Shown here in pieces: positions 24,510 to 36,449 of a DNA stretch of 64,000 nucleotides (position 1 is its first letter; every line of letters begins with the position of its first letter). Below the pieces are notes generated by a model. That model was not told the DNA's origin, did no database searches, and worked only from the letters and a program-made list of their open reading frames with translations. Source of the stretch: Morella rubra. Its lineage: Eukaryota > Streptophyta > Magnoliopsida > Fagales > Myricaceae. The DNA is taken from the NCBI GenBank assembly GCA_003952965.2, contig CM025855.1:2269252-2333251 (forward strand). Direction: 5' to 3'. Position numbers and translations under genes: made by a program.

Positions 24510-26114
24510 ACTTAGTGGTAAGCCATCAAATAAGTATAGTTGGTTTTGGAGCTTTTACTTTCTCTGCACCCTTCCCTTGGTGCTAGGATATGTCCTTGAG
24601 TCAACCCATAGAGAGGGAAATAAGTGTTTTGCTAGAAGAAGATCAGGACCGAAATCTTCCCAAAATCAAATGGGTTTACAGGACTCGAAGAATTTCCTCC
24701 AAGTCCCATAAGAATTCATGTTCAAGCAAAAAACAAAAAGGAAAATGGAAAATTCTTTTTTGTCTCTAAGACCACGCATGCGGTTTTGAGGCAACCAGGC
24801 ATCAAGACTTGTAACTCATAAGAGTTAAATCCATGATCGTGCATAGACAAAGGATTGATGCTAATCTAAATCAATTGAAAATATATTCAGGAATCGAAGG
24901 AGAAGATTTAAATATATATATATATATATATATGCTCTCTGGAAGTTTCTGTTTATAAGCCTGCTATGGTCAGCCAAATAATGGTGAAGTTGAATGATGT
25001 CAGACTACCAACTAGGCAGTAAGAGGAGGGACGGGTGGAAAAAGAAGAAACTCGTGAAGTCAGCACCTCTTAAGAAACGAGTCTCAAATGTATTGCTCAT
25101 GATAAGAAGTTTGGCCCTTAGAATATATATATTTATATATATTTCTGCATTGAAATTGACCAGGGATGTGGTTGGTATATTTTTCTCAACTTTTAGACTA
25201 GGAAACGGGGCCAATATTCATAGGGAGATAAAATTTTACCTACTATATATTGGTGATCAAAGCTCCCAAGTTTTGACCGTCTAATAGGAAATAGTCAAAC
25301 ATCGAATCATTTTGAGGAAGAGGATGGAACTACCTAATTGCCAAGGCCAAAGGACGCTTCACTTGGTTGGGTTCCCCACCTCCATTATCTTCCAGGCACT
25401 ACATGTACCCACCTTCGTTTTCAGTGTGGTATAGAGAAACTACATGGATGTGTTTTTGACTTCATTTGCTGATGAGATCCAGAATGCAAAAGCAGATGGC
25501 TAGTCAGACCATGAAATCATTGCAAGAAAGGAATTTATGGACGGTGAGAACAAAGATTTCAGAAAAATGCAAGCCAAAACCAGATTTTAACAGTGCCGAT
25601 ATTCAGCTGGGATTCCACTTGTAAGATTCTGGAACCTCATGAAACCCGGACCTGCCCCCTCCCACAACCAGAAGAGAATCCTTAGAAGTAAAAACGAAGA
25701 AATGGGAAGAACTGTATATTAGAATTATATGGCTTAAATGCCTCTATATTCTAGACCTTGTCTTATAGCCACAAAATCTGCATCCGTGCATTATTTTCGG
25801 TTGGGATTACACTGAACATCAGCTTAATTTAGAGCATTTGCTGAAGGAAGCAAGTATAATTTTCAACAAAAATCATGTTTAGGCAAAGTAGGCTGTTCCT
25901 TGAATTAACTTTTGAAGTGTTTTCCAAACTACCGGCCGACCGGGTTCAGATTCGTGTGCATGTAGCTTCTAAATTGCCTCATCCAGTACTGATCATCACC
26001 ACGGCTTTTCGCTTGTTTGCAGTAAAATTCACCGTTAAGATGGGCCAACCAGTAAACCTCTGCATATTGGGATCCTATTATATATATATGTATATGTGTG
26101 TGTGGTAGCAAACA

Positions 26115-26206
26115 TTTGCACTGTCTGTTCTTCTCATTTAAATTTAGGTTTCGGTCTTAATTTGCACTGTCTGTTCTTCTCATTTAAATTTAGGTTTCGG
26201 TCTTAA
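26115..26206. repeat. Perfect 46-bp tandem duplication
   Basis: Copies at 26115-26160 and 26161-26206 are identical; each begins TTTGCACTGTCTGTTCTTCT and ends TTTCGGTCTTAA. Identity over the full length suggests a recent event. Confidence 0.95.
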
Positions 26207-26504
26207 AGCCATAGCAGAAACTTCTTTTATTCATACTTCATATATATATATCCAGGACAAGCAATAGCAGCAGAACTGCATACACAGGAAACATCCGGTA
26301 TACAAGGGCATGTCATATGTATTTTTAGGCCTCGTACTACGCCCACAACTAGGGTCATACATGTCATTAATATAACAAAGAAACTCATTTAGAATATTGC
26401 TACATATTACGTCGGCATATAATATTCCTGAACAAAACCTCCAGAGAGAGTGAGAGTAGAGGGTCTATATATATATATATATATAGTTAGGGCCCAAAAC
26501 GCAG

Positions 26505-27126
26505 TTAAGGGTTCCTGCCACCACCATTGCCAGGTTTCCTCCTCGGGTAGTCATGCTTAGGATTGGGTCCTGCGTCATCGTAATCCAGCAGAACAACCCC
26601 CGAAAGCTTCCTCAACTTGATTCGGTTAACATCCTTCACAAACAAATAACATTTGTTAACATAGAAGAAGTATGTCAGATGTACCTAAAACCTTGGATAT
26701 GACTTGGTACCATTGAATACGACCTCTAAAAATATTTGCGTACTGTAAAAGAGAGTAACAATATAATATATTGGGAAAGAAGTAGTTATTCGTCTTCAAA
26801 TCTCTAGCTCTTCTTCGTCCTCCTAATGAGATCACTTCCCTTACACGTACGTATTGACTCATGATTACGCAATGTATCTCCATATCTACTATACGTGGAT
26901 CTGCATAGTTTGTATCTACCTTGTAATTAAGCGAGCCATCATTGGGGTTCATGCGATCATTGAAGCCTTCAACCATACCTACGAGGAACGGGAGCTTTGG
27001 TTACTTTCTAAGGTAATTGGATATTTGGAATTGGAACAAAGTTTGGTTATAGAGAACTTTCTCACCAGACAATGGAATGAGTAGTATCAGGAGCAGTAGA
27101 AGAATGGTCTTGATTTTAAAAGCCAT
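26505..27126 (-). CDS. PSY-family sulfated-tyrosine peptide precursor, 82 residues
   Basis: Three short exons join in frame: 27126-27066, 26978-26920 and 26633-26505. Residues 1-20 (MAFKIKTILLLLLILLIPLS) form a signal peptide. After a short linker comes the conserved block DVNRIKLRKLSGVVLLDYDD. The motif is DYDDAGPNPKHDY at 57-69, close to Arabidopsis PSY1 (DYGDPSANPKHDP). Tyr58 after Asp57 is the expected tyrosylprotein sulfotransferase site. The tail is basic and Gly-rich (PRRKPGNGGGRNP). In the family the secreted peptide promotes cell expansion and proliferation through leucine-rich-repeat receptor kinases. Tyr69 replaces the Pro that follows HD in PSY1. The upstream DNA has a CATAAAAG word near 27230 that may be the TATA box. 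The family call is strong; the exact paralogue is unknown. Confidence 0.87.
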
Positions 27127-30100
27127 TGCTAATCTTCTTCTTCTGCTAGTTTCTTCTTCTTCTTCTTAACTGTTTGATATAACGTGAGCTATGGGTTTAG
27201 CAGGGAAGGTGGGCGAGGGAGGGTCTGCTTTTATGCTTACAGCTCGGTGGTAGAGGATATGCCATGAGAGCTATTTTCATAGTGCACCCCACCTAATAGC
27301 AACAGCATGATGATGAGATGCATTAACCTTTAGCCACAAATCCAAAGTCAACTGCACTGTTTAATTTTTGCATCAAAAAAGAAGGATTTGTATGCATGTG
27401 GCACTGCAAACAATTCCTTGCATGGCTCAAACTCTAGCCACTTCAGCTAATTGGCTTTTGGGGGTGTCTGTCACCTTTTTTCTATGAGCCAGTTACTTTT
27501 CTTCACTCCACATGACACCAACTTGTGCCATAGGTTCATATTACTTATCTTTTGCATTTGGGTAGTACTTTAGGCTCCCCCTTGTTCTAAAAGCATATTG
27601 ATCATCTTGTTTAGTACCTCAGACGCACATTGTTTTAACAAAAGACTATGAAAACGACTACTTAGAAATTAAAGCATACTATGATGTGAATGTGGCATGC
27701 AGAAATTATACACCATTAACTTTGTATGTGACACTTCCAACAAAAAACTATTCCGAAAGTGATTTAATTTTCATCACTGCATCTACATAACATTGGTGAA
27801 TCATGGACTTCTTTCTGAAGAGATCCGTGGTACCATAGACCACTATGATGTATGGTGCTTTTGGTCCTCATATTTCGGCTTTCATCACTTTCTAAGTCAA
27901 TTGAAGGAGACAAAACATCAAGAGTGGGCTATAGATACAAAGCATTAGGGCGGGTTGAATGTTGGAGGGCCATCAGTACTAGGAGCACTAGCAAAAGGGC
28001 CGGGGACAACTCAACATCTTGAACTGCCAACACACTAATTGGATTTTAATCATGCGTTAAACAAAAACAAAAGCTAAACACAAATCCTCCTCCCTGATAC
28101 CATATGTTTGTAATGATGATTGTTTTGAAGGGTTGTGATTGATTTATAAACCTACTAAAACTCCGTTTCGGACAACGGTTGATCAGATTGTTGTCGAAAA
28201 ACAGATCATTAATTAGAAAATGCGCTACAAACGTAGGAAGTTTGCACCGCGAAGCATTTGCAATTCTTGTGAAATGGGTATTAATAAACAGATTATCACA
28301 AGGTTAATTTTTGGGGTTTGCCATGCATGTGAAGCCTCTAATTGTGATGAAACAGTAACACCATAATGGTTTATACAGTGTGCACATTGGCATCATGTGC
28401 TGGTTGCATACTTTTCACATTTGTAAATCTTGTCTTTATCACCTGTTAAAGATTTTTCCTATGAGCATGAGTGAAACAAAGGTGAGCGATCGCATTGGCG
28501 ATGGCAGGACTGAGAGGATAAGTGCGCTGAGAAGCATTTTGAAGGTCACTAAACGACTGCTCAAAGTGGTAGGTTCTGTTCATTCAGGATGCTTACTGTA
28601 ATATTTCTTTGTACAATTTTTTCTCCCAGCACTGGCCAACCATTTATATTCATTTGGATTTTGTTTTCAGTGTATTTTCAAGGACCGGGGACAAAGAGTG
28701 ACACAGGAGGACTAGCAGGAAAAAAAGAACAAAAATTGGTAAACTTATCAATCTCCACTGCTTTGTTAGATATGGAAGGTGGAAGTCAAATCACAGCACT
28801 GTCTCTGTACGACCTTAAAAGTAAAACCAATATTCTCTTCCCCAAAACTTTCACGAACACAGTGAGTGACCCTTCAGCGAACAACGGCTTTCAGCAACAC
28901 ACTTTCTGTGAGTGTCCCCTTAGTTTTACAAGTAATTACAATTGTATCTTTTTTTTTTTTTTTTTTGGAATTCGACAGGAAAATTTTCATCATATTTTCA
29001 TGGATTCTGATACTCTGTAATTTGTAAGTTACAACTCGAAGAGAGATATAACAGCTAAACTTTATACTATTTAATATTAATCTGTTGTGCTTACCCAAAA
29101 AGGAAAATGTCTTTGTTCATACTAACTTGTAGGGGGAACAAAATCTGAACCTCTCAACGGGACCGCAAGTGTGGATCTCACTTGTAGCCCAAGTTTGGAT
29201 CTCACTCTAACGAGGAAGTCCACACTGAAATAAACCCAAAATGGGCCTTCCTTTACCCCCCAAGTGGTTGGGGTGATCCAATTAGCAAGGAAATTGTTAA
29301 CCCTCAATTCGAGAGAGATTTTCAAACCAATTGCAAACAACTCAAATTGGCCTGAGATTTTTTGAATGAGAAACTTGGTGCTCTTTGCCCAGAACTTGAA
29401 GCGCAGCAGATGGCAGATATTGATATCAGATCTTGATGTAAACTTATCGGAGGCCATTGAGAACTAAACTGTGTTTGATGCATAGGACCAATTAACAATA
29501 ATGCTATACAGATTAGCCAGAGAGAATCTAACCTCCAATATTGCATCTCGTATAAGAGAAATAGAAAATGAAAAAACAATTGAAATAAAGTTTAAAACAA
29601 AATCTTTTCAAATTCTCAAATATTCATATTTCCTATAAAATCACTTGAAAGATAACAAGCGAGGCCAGACCACAAATACACTGCCTCTCCAAACAAGTGA
29701 CACTCCAAATCCTAACTCAGCCCTTTAAATGTCACCACAATTTGTGACATTTTCACATCTAGATACAACTCTCCACAAGTGGAGATAATCTATTTATGAT
29801 TACACACTCAAAGGGAAAAGACAAACATATACCCAACGACAAAAGAAATAAATGACGCACAACCAATGATTTCATGAATGCATGGAATTGAACATTGACA
29901 TGAGAAACACCTAAAGACTGACAAAAATGAAGGATGAATCAATGCAATGCAGGATGAAATGATCTCAGCTGTATGTGGGTGACTCCCAGCGGTACGTGGA
30001 TGACCCCAACCCCACATGCCAAAGTATATGGGGAAAAAGAGGAAAAGAAATTGATTAAAGACCACCCAACCATGATGGACCTATGATGAACAGATGAAGA

Positions 30101-30731
30101 CACAACTTAACAAAAAGAATGACGACTTGCTAATGATGGACAAATTAGATATGAAGACCTTCTATGGGAAGGAGAAATCAGGAATGAAATCCTTCTGAAG
30201 GAAGGAGGAATTGAGGGATATGGCACCTGGGTGCTTTTGAGATGAGATGTCTCGACCACCAGAACAAACTGCTCACATTCGTCCATTCAATACCCAGTAA
30301 CCCCTCGAGATTAAACAACCACCTGGTTCGAACAGGACTACTCTAGAAGGGTCCCATGAAATAACCAAGATCAAGCAGCTAGAGTTGTGTCGATTATCAT
30401 CTCACACATACCACCTCTCTCTCTGCTATGTCATTCCTCCATGAGCCCAAGAGTTTAGCTGATTTTTTTATAGAGGCTCCACCCATTTCAGTGTGAAGCC
30501 ATCACTACCCACTTTCTCCACAACAAACTAGAACCCGACCCCATGGTGCTCATGCATTAGTTAGAACCAACTGTTGGTGATGATGCAAGAGTTAGTGACA
30601 ACTTGAAGACTGACATACTGTTGTCTGGAAATGGTGATGACTCGACACATGCGATCCTGTACCCCAACTCAACACACCCAAATGCATGCAGGGACTTCCG
30701 AAATTAATTAGAACATCAAGGGACGGTAGCA
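27127..30731. other. Intergenic region, no supported gene
   Basis: This covers the PSY promoter (27127-27400), then 3 kb with no convincing gene. Two plus-strand frames near 28380-29020 and a minus-strand frame at 29122-29457 are open but match no family I know and have no coherent exon structure. They may be decayed fragments. The segment 29640-30720 may include importin beta 3' sequence. Confidence 0.5.
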
Positions 30732-33450
30732 TCAAACGGAAATGGCGCGACCAATGGCCAATCTGGCCCATTCAGCAGATTCTTTAATCAAATGGTCATC
30801 TGAGGACAAGCATTCATTTAAAAAGTCTTTGCTTGACAGAGATTGCTGTATCAAAGAACCTGCATTACTTCCAAGTGTATCTGCTAGATCTCCAAGGACT
30901 CCAACAGCAGTTTTCATCACCACATCATCCCTACAAATAAATTTAAGAAACGAATTCAGCAAATATAACATGAAAAGAGACATTTTAAACAAGAATAGAG
31001 GGAAAATCAACATTGTTTTATAAAGAAACTCACATGTCTTTCTCCATGTATATGCTGTCCAAGAACTGGAGGATGTGAGGTGCATAGGGAATCAAGAGCT
31101 GGGTTTTAGGAGAGTTCTTGAACCCTTGGAAAATTCCAGAATATGCCTCCAAGATTCCATTTCGCAGAGAATTGGTATACTCTGTCATATCATCATCAGC
31201 ACCTGATGTGTGAGCAGACAACTCTGCTGCACTCTGGAGCATGGGCATGGCATACATTAAGTATTTCTCAAAGTTCTCTCCAATTGCCAGAGCTATATCA
31301 CCAAAGCATGAGAATATAGGAGGCTTAACAGAACGGTGCAACTGATTGCTCGATAAATTCTTAAGGAGTTGTGTCATAATCCCATCACAGTAGGCAAGAA
31401 TCTTATCCTCCAATGCCCTGCATATGTCCCCCACGACACCAACAGTCACAGCACACACTTGGTACTCCTCAAAATTTTGAAGACCCATCTCCAAATACTT
31501 GTAAAACTCAGGCATATATTTTGCAAAATCTGAGCCAGCTGCATAAGCAAGGGCGCCAATTGCCAGCATGGCTTCTTCATGCACAGTGGCACTTCTACAA
31601 GCAAAAACTCTCAGGAATAGACCCATCACCTGATCTGCATACTGCATAAAGACATATTTAGTTGGCTCTGATGACCCTAGCTTCTGAATAATGACCTGTA
31701 AGCACCCACACAGAAGGCCTTGTAATTCGCTCTGCTTCTCTCTCTCATCAGAAGAAAGCTTCTGCCCCTCAAGAGTATTGTGCAGTTCCATCATGACGAC
31801 AGGAACAAGCTGCAACACCATGGGAGCTGTCTCATCAGTCGAACACCTCACCACTTCATTCAATGTTTCGTATGCAGCAGTCCTCAATCGAGATTCACCA
31901 GCATCTTCTCTGTGTGTGACAGCGAGAAGGGCTTGAACAATTTCCTGGAAAAAGGGAGTTAGAGGAGATGATGGAGCCCCCTCCTCATAGCCCTGGGCCA
32001 GAAAATATAGAGCGCCACAGGCCTTCTCAGTGACATTCGGAACATCCTTCATGCTCTGAAGCAGAACAGTAATGATCTGTTGGCAATTTGCTTCAGTAAT
32101 TATTGGCGTCTCCGTGGTTGAACCATGAAGAAATTCAAAGATTCGCCCTAGGGTCCAAGCAGTAGTGTCCTTCACATGGTTACTTGGGTCCTTTGTTAAA
32201 GCACTAAGCATGAATGTTAAAGCAGCATTGACCAGAGGTATTAACTTGTCAGGTGAAGGACCCTCCAAAATTGAACCAAAAGCATATGTGGCTGCTTCCC
32301 TTTGCCTCCAATCAGGTTTTGTAATGTTCTCTTCAATAAACGGCATAACAAGTGGGACAATATCATCTCCCACTGCACGCCCAACCAAACCAAGGCAAGT
32401 GCCCCCTGCCATCGCAATATTCCAAGCACCTTCATCCTGATCCTGATCTTCCTCTTGTTTAAGGAGTGTCTCCAACAGCATAGGGACAAGGGCAGGAAGG
32501 GCCTGCTTGATAAAGTAAAAACAAGGAATGGAAGAGTCCCCAGTGAAATCATCCCCATAATCTTCGAGGATATCTATCTCCTCATCACAAATTGAACTCC
32601 AGAACTCAATTGCTTGAAGAGCAACAGGTTCCTCATCTTCTCCCACGGCTTTTGCCGTAAGGTTAAATATGTCCTGGATGTAAGGAGCTAATTTCTCATA
32701 GTAAATTGATGAGATGGAGACCAAACACTCAAAAGCTGCCTGCCGTATCTTCAATTCTGGGGACAATGTTGCCTCACAAATAACTCTCATGATATAATCG
32801 CGCTCCATATCATTACTAAAATTTGCATGAGCAAAGCCCAAAGCATTAAGCAGTGCTCTAGTAGCAGCAAGCCTAACATCATTGTTCCCTTCAGATGCAT
32901 TCATACCCTGAACTACAGCAGTAAGTATTTTATTCACTTGATCTTGATCCACAACATTAGGAGAAACTTCCTCACACAAATACCCAAGTGTTTCCAAAGT
33001 GGCTTGCTTAACATTAGCTGGTAGCTGGTGAATATTCGATAAAAGCGACCCTATCAGCTCAGGCCACTGTTTCTGAGGCAACTCGATGCCTGCAACCTTC
33101 GCAATGACTTGAGATGCTGTTGACCTAGCATCAGGAACAGGAGCAGAGAGGGTCTGTAACAAGCAGGTCTTGATCTGGGCCTTCACGGTGGCATCTAGTG
33201 ACAGCCATCTTTGAGCAAGCTCAAATTTTCTATGTTGTTCTTTAGCATCCAAGGCATTCTTAAGTATCAAACCCGCCAATTTACGACTCTCAACAGGCTT
33301 ATCATTATTTGCTAGCTCTCCAGAGAGCGAGAGAAAGAAACTGGGAAGATTTTGCTCCTGAAACTGCTTTAAACTGTCTTCTGCATGCTTCCGCACGGTT
33401 CCATCAATCGATTGTGCATTCAGAAGAATCTGGGTAACTTCCATCGCCAT
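30732..33450 (-). CDS. KPNB1: Importin subunit beta-1 (karyopherin beta)
   Basis: An 871-residue protein from two coding exons: 33450-31034 and 30930-30732. The junction completes Met in MEKDMDD. It starts MAMEVTQILLNAQSIDGTVR, followed by an importin-beta N-terminal domain (AEDSLKQFQEQNLPSFF, roughly 23-100), and then HEAT-repeat helices to the end. An acidic stretch (KQEEDQDQDEG, about residue 330-345) sits where importin beta has its acidic loop. The protein carries importin-alpha/NLS cargo through nuclear pores by binding FG nucleoporins and releases it on RanGTP. The single long first exon matches the plant gene (At5g53480, about 870 residues). A leader intron is likely: donor after 34648, acceptor before 33457. 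The short antisense frames across it are shadows. Confidence 0.96.
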
Positions 33451-36449
33451 ATACTATCTGGAAGTATCAAATAATACTCAGAGACATTAAAGATCAGCAA
33501 GCTTATTAGGGCCACATAACATACAAGTCTCTTACCCATCCCAAACCCACCTCCATTAAGAACTGAATAACTTAGTTAAGAAGGGACGGCAGTGTGATCA
33601 AACCAAAGAGAAAGTAGAAGGAAGAGAAAGGAAGTAAAAAATATAGGAGACATTTCAGTTCCCTAACTAAAGTAAAACAGAACCCAACTGAAGAAACACA
33701 GATAATTTGCTAGTTAGCTTGGATATACTCTTGAGTGTTATGTGCATTTCTCCAAATTTCTGAACCAAATTGCATAAAAGCGTATAATCTTTGAATTCCT
33801 TTATATGTCATCACTTTCCAAGGCAAATCAAAGGTCAAACGAAACATAGCTGTGTAAAAAACATTTTCAGGTGCAGAGAATTTTTTTTAAAAAAAAAACC
33901 ATTACACAGACCCATAACTACTACCCATGAAAGATCCCAACAAGGAAGTCCAGACTCTAAGGTGGGCTGTGAAAGATTGTTATCAGTATCAGACAAATAC
34001 CTGAAGACAACGCATAATCAATTGGGAATTGTAACCATAGGAGTAAATGAGGTGCACTAAATAACTACAGCAACAAATATTGAGATGCCTTTTTCATTGC
34101 TTTTCGAAATGAAACTCTATTATTCAATTGTCCAGCTATAAATTCTTTGACAATATTAGGGTGTAAATATACTCTTAATAAGCCACAGATACACAATAAA
34201 TCAGAAACCCAAAGTTCACCCAAAAGACATATAAATCCACATCAAAATAACCCCTGTAACCCACTATAAACCAAAATCAATAAACTAGAAACACTAACTT
34301 GAACCACACTGATCAATGAAAAAACCTCATTCTAGGCCCTTCTATCTGAAAACCTAGCATAACCATATATACGTACAAGTTGAAGAAAAGCACAGATCAA
34401 ATCAGATTGAATGCAGCATCGCGGACAACTCCACCAAATTTTAATGCGCTTCAATAGCACACTAACTAGTAATTACATTAAGACAACTGCCAGGAATAAA
34501 TCACAATTCGAGCATATGAAAAAATTGGAAGAAGAACGGAACCGAACCAGAGATCAGTAAAACCTAGTTCGAATCTCCAAATCCCTCTACAAAACCATCC
34601 TTAAAGTTACCGAACACGGCCGTTTGGGTAGGTAATAACAAAATTACCTGTGCTGGTTGATGAAATCGAGGGAGGGAGACAGTACGGTCACTGACCGGGA
34701 AGAGCGTAAAGGCGCTCTGAACCCCAGAAAGAGCGAGAGAGAGAGAGAGAGAGAGCGTAGGAACCCAGAGAGAGAGAGAGATCTGTCAAATGTACAATTT
34801 CATTTATTTTAACCGTTTTTTTTTTTTGTTGGTGAAATTTTTTTTTTTTGGGGAACCCAGTGCTATTTTAGACAGATCGGAGCCGCCCAGACCAATTTAA
34901 ACAGATCAGAACCGTTGGCTTTTTGCGTCCTCCTCTTGAAAATTGCCGTGGCAGAAGGTGTGCGTTGTCACGTAGGCCCCACAAATAATTTTATACTTTG
35001 GAGTCGATAAGAACTCCTAAATAATTGAAGCTTCAGCTTATTGCCTTATTCTTTTAGGAAAAGGGGAAAAAAATAGAAAAAGAAAACGTCAGCTAATAAC
35101 GGATTTATTCAAAGATTATTTATTCGATGAACGGAGACAATATGTGTGGGATAGGCTGGCACAATGCTGTTGCTATCACGTGGCTATTTTATTATCAGAT
35201 TTTAATATTTATATTGGACCGACTATTAATATATAATTTCATAAAATATTTGCATTTTCTTAATAAAAATTAACAATTGACCTAACTTAATATTGGAACC
35301 GCCTTGAACTGTCAACCCTCTGAAATTAGTCAGTCCACGTTGATGAACATCGATCGGTTTGGATTTACTTGCTTCATAATAAGTTTTCCTTTTAAAACAA
35401 AGAGAATTCACATAGGAGACACCTATAGTTTTGTCAATTTTTTTTACATTGAATTATATTGCTAATGACATTTTAGGAGTATGAATTAACAAGCAAACTA
35501 CGAAAATTAATTAACATGCATCCTCAAATAAAGTTAGACTCTTAAAATCCTACTTTTGGCCCATAATTTGGATACCATAGTTTGGGGGTGTAAAATAATT
35601 TTTTCTGTTGAATTTTTTCTTCCGCTTTATTGGTTTTCTTTATCTTATCTTATACTTAGACTAAAGGATTGTAATATCTATACGATGTCTATCACAGTAG
35701 TAGCATTTTTGAAACTCTAAACATTTAAGTAAAACAAATGGTAACATGTTATCCACAAATATAGGTTTGAAGATCTTATTGCATTCTTTTTATGTTGAGT
35801 GCCCACAAAATAAGGAAAGAAAGAGAGAGAAGATAAGAAGTTTTCAGATAGTGGCAGAATCTTGGCAAATAAAATTAAAGCTTTGCTAATAAAACAAATC
35901 CATCTTAAGTGGATTGATCAATAACAATGGCCATCCACTAAACCAAACGCAATCATCACCTTATTCAATACCAAGCCTCCTCTAAAGAAAAACACTTTTC
36001 CTACAATATCAGAATATAGGAGTGAGAAACAAAGTGCTAAATTTTTTTTCCCGATATACAATGGCAAAAGCAATTCCAACTTCCAAACTGTAGCCTTCTA
36101 ATGCAGCAGTCGGATCAGGCGCTCCTACCCTATATTCATTCTATTTCAGTACATTTGAAGCTGTTGGATGTTTCCTCCAGTTCTGATATTTGAGGAAAAT
36201 AAATCAAAAGAGAAAAGAAAAAAAATAATTGCAAACCAAAGTGGTGTCTACATTGAGGTAGACCTTCTTTCAGAATAAATGAAATCCCTGTTCGCTTGAG
36301 AAAGCTACTTAGGCGCTTCTGCATAAAATGAAAGATTCAGTACTGTCCAAGAGATAAGAACACAGAAAGAGTTTCTGGGTTCTTACTTTTGTTTTTCCCA
36401 TTTTCCTCTGTACTAGAGTGCTGAGAAAAGAAAGATGGGGGATCCCACT
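33451..36449. other. Importin leader intron, promoter and AT-rich spacer
   Basis: The 5' untranslated exon (about 34649-34790) and a 1.19-kb leader intron (34647-33458) belong to the importin gene. GA microsatellites lie at about 34734-34755 and 34768-34781. From about 34860 to 36300 the DNA is AT-rich with no gene. About 36130-36449 is probably the 3' untranslated region of the EF-hand gene. Confidence 0.6.

Larger units (their letters stand above)
24159..26504. other. Intergenic region with microsatellites and a tandem duplication
   Basis: It starts with the TAP38 3' untranslated region. It contains a pure TA repeat (24473-24506), shorter TA runs near 24911-24933 and 26466-26485, and a perfect 46-bp duplication at 26115-26206. 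No frame in it resembles a protein I know. Confidence 0.6.

Noticed and set aside
28380-29020. Two neighbouring plus-strand frames
   Set aside because: Open but unrecognised, with no consistent splice model; could be random or decayed.
29122-29457. Minus-strand 111-residue frame
   Set aside because: Protein-like in part, but no homology recognised and no gene context.
31413-32595. Several plus-strand open frames across the importin gene
   Set aside because: They lie antisense within the long importin beta coding exon and have no family resemblance; they are shadows of its codon pattern.
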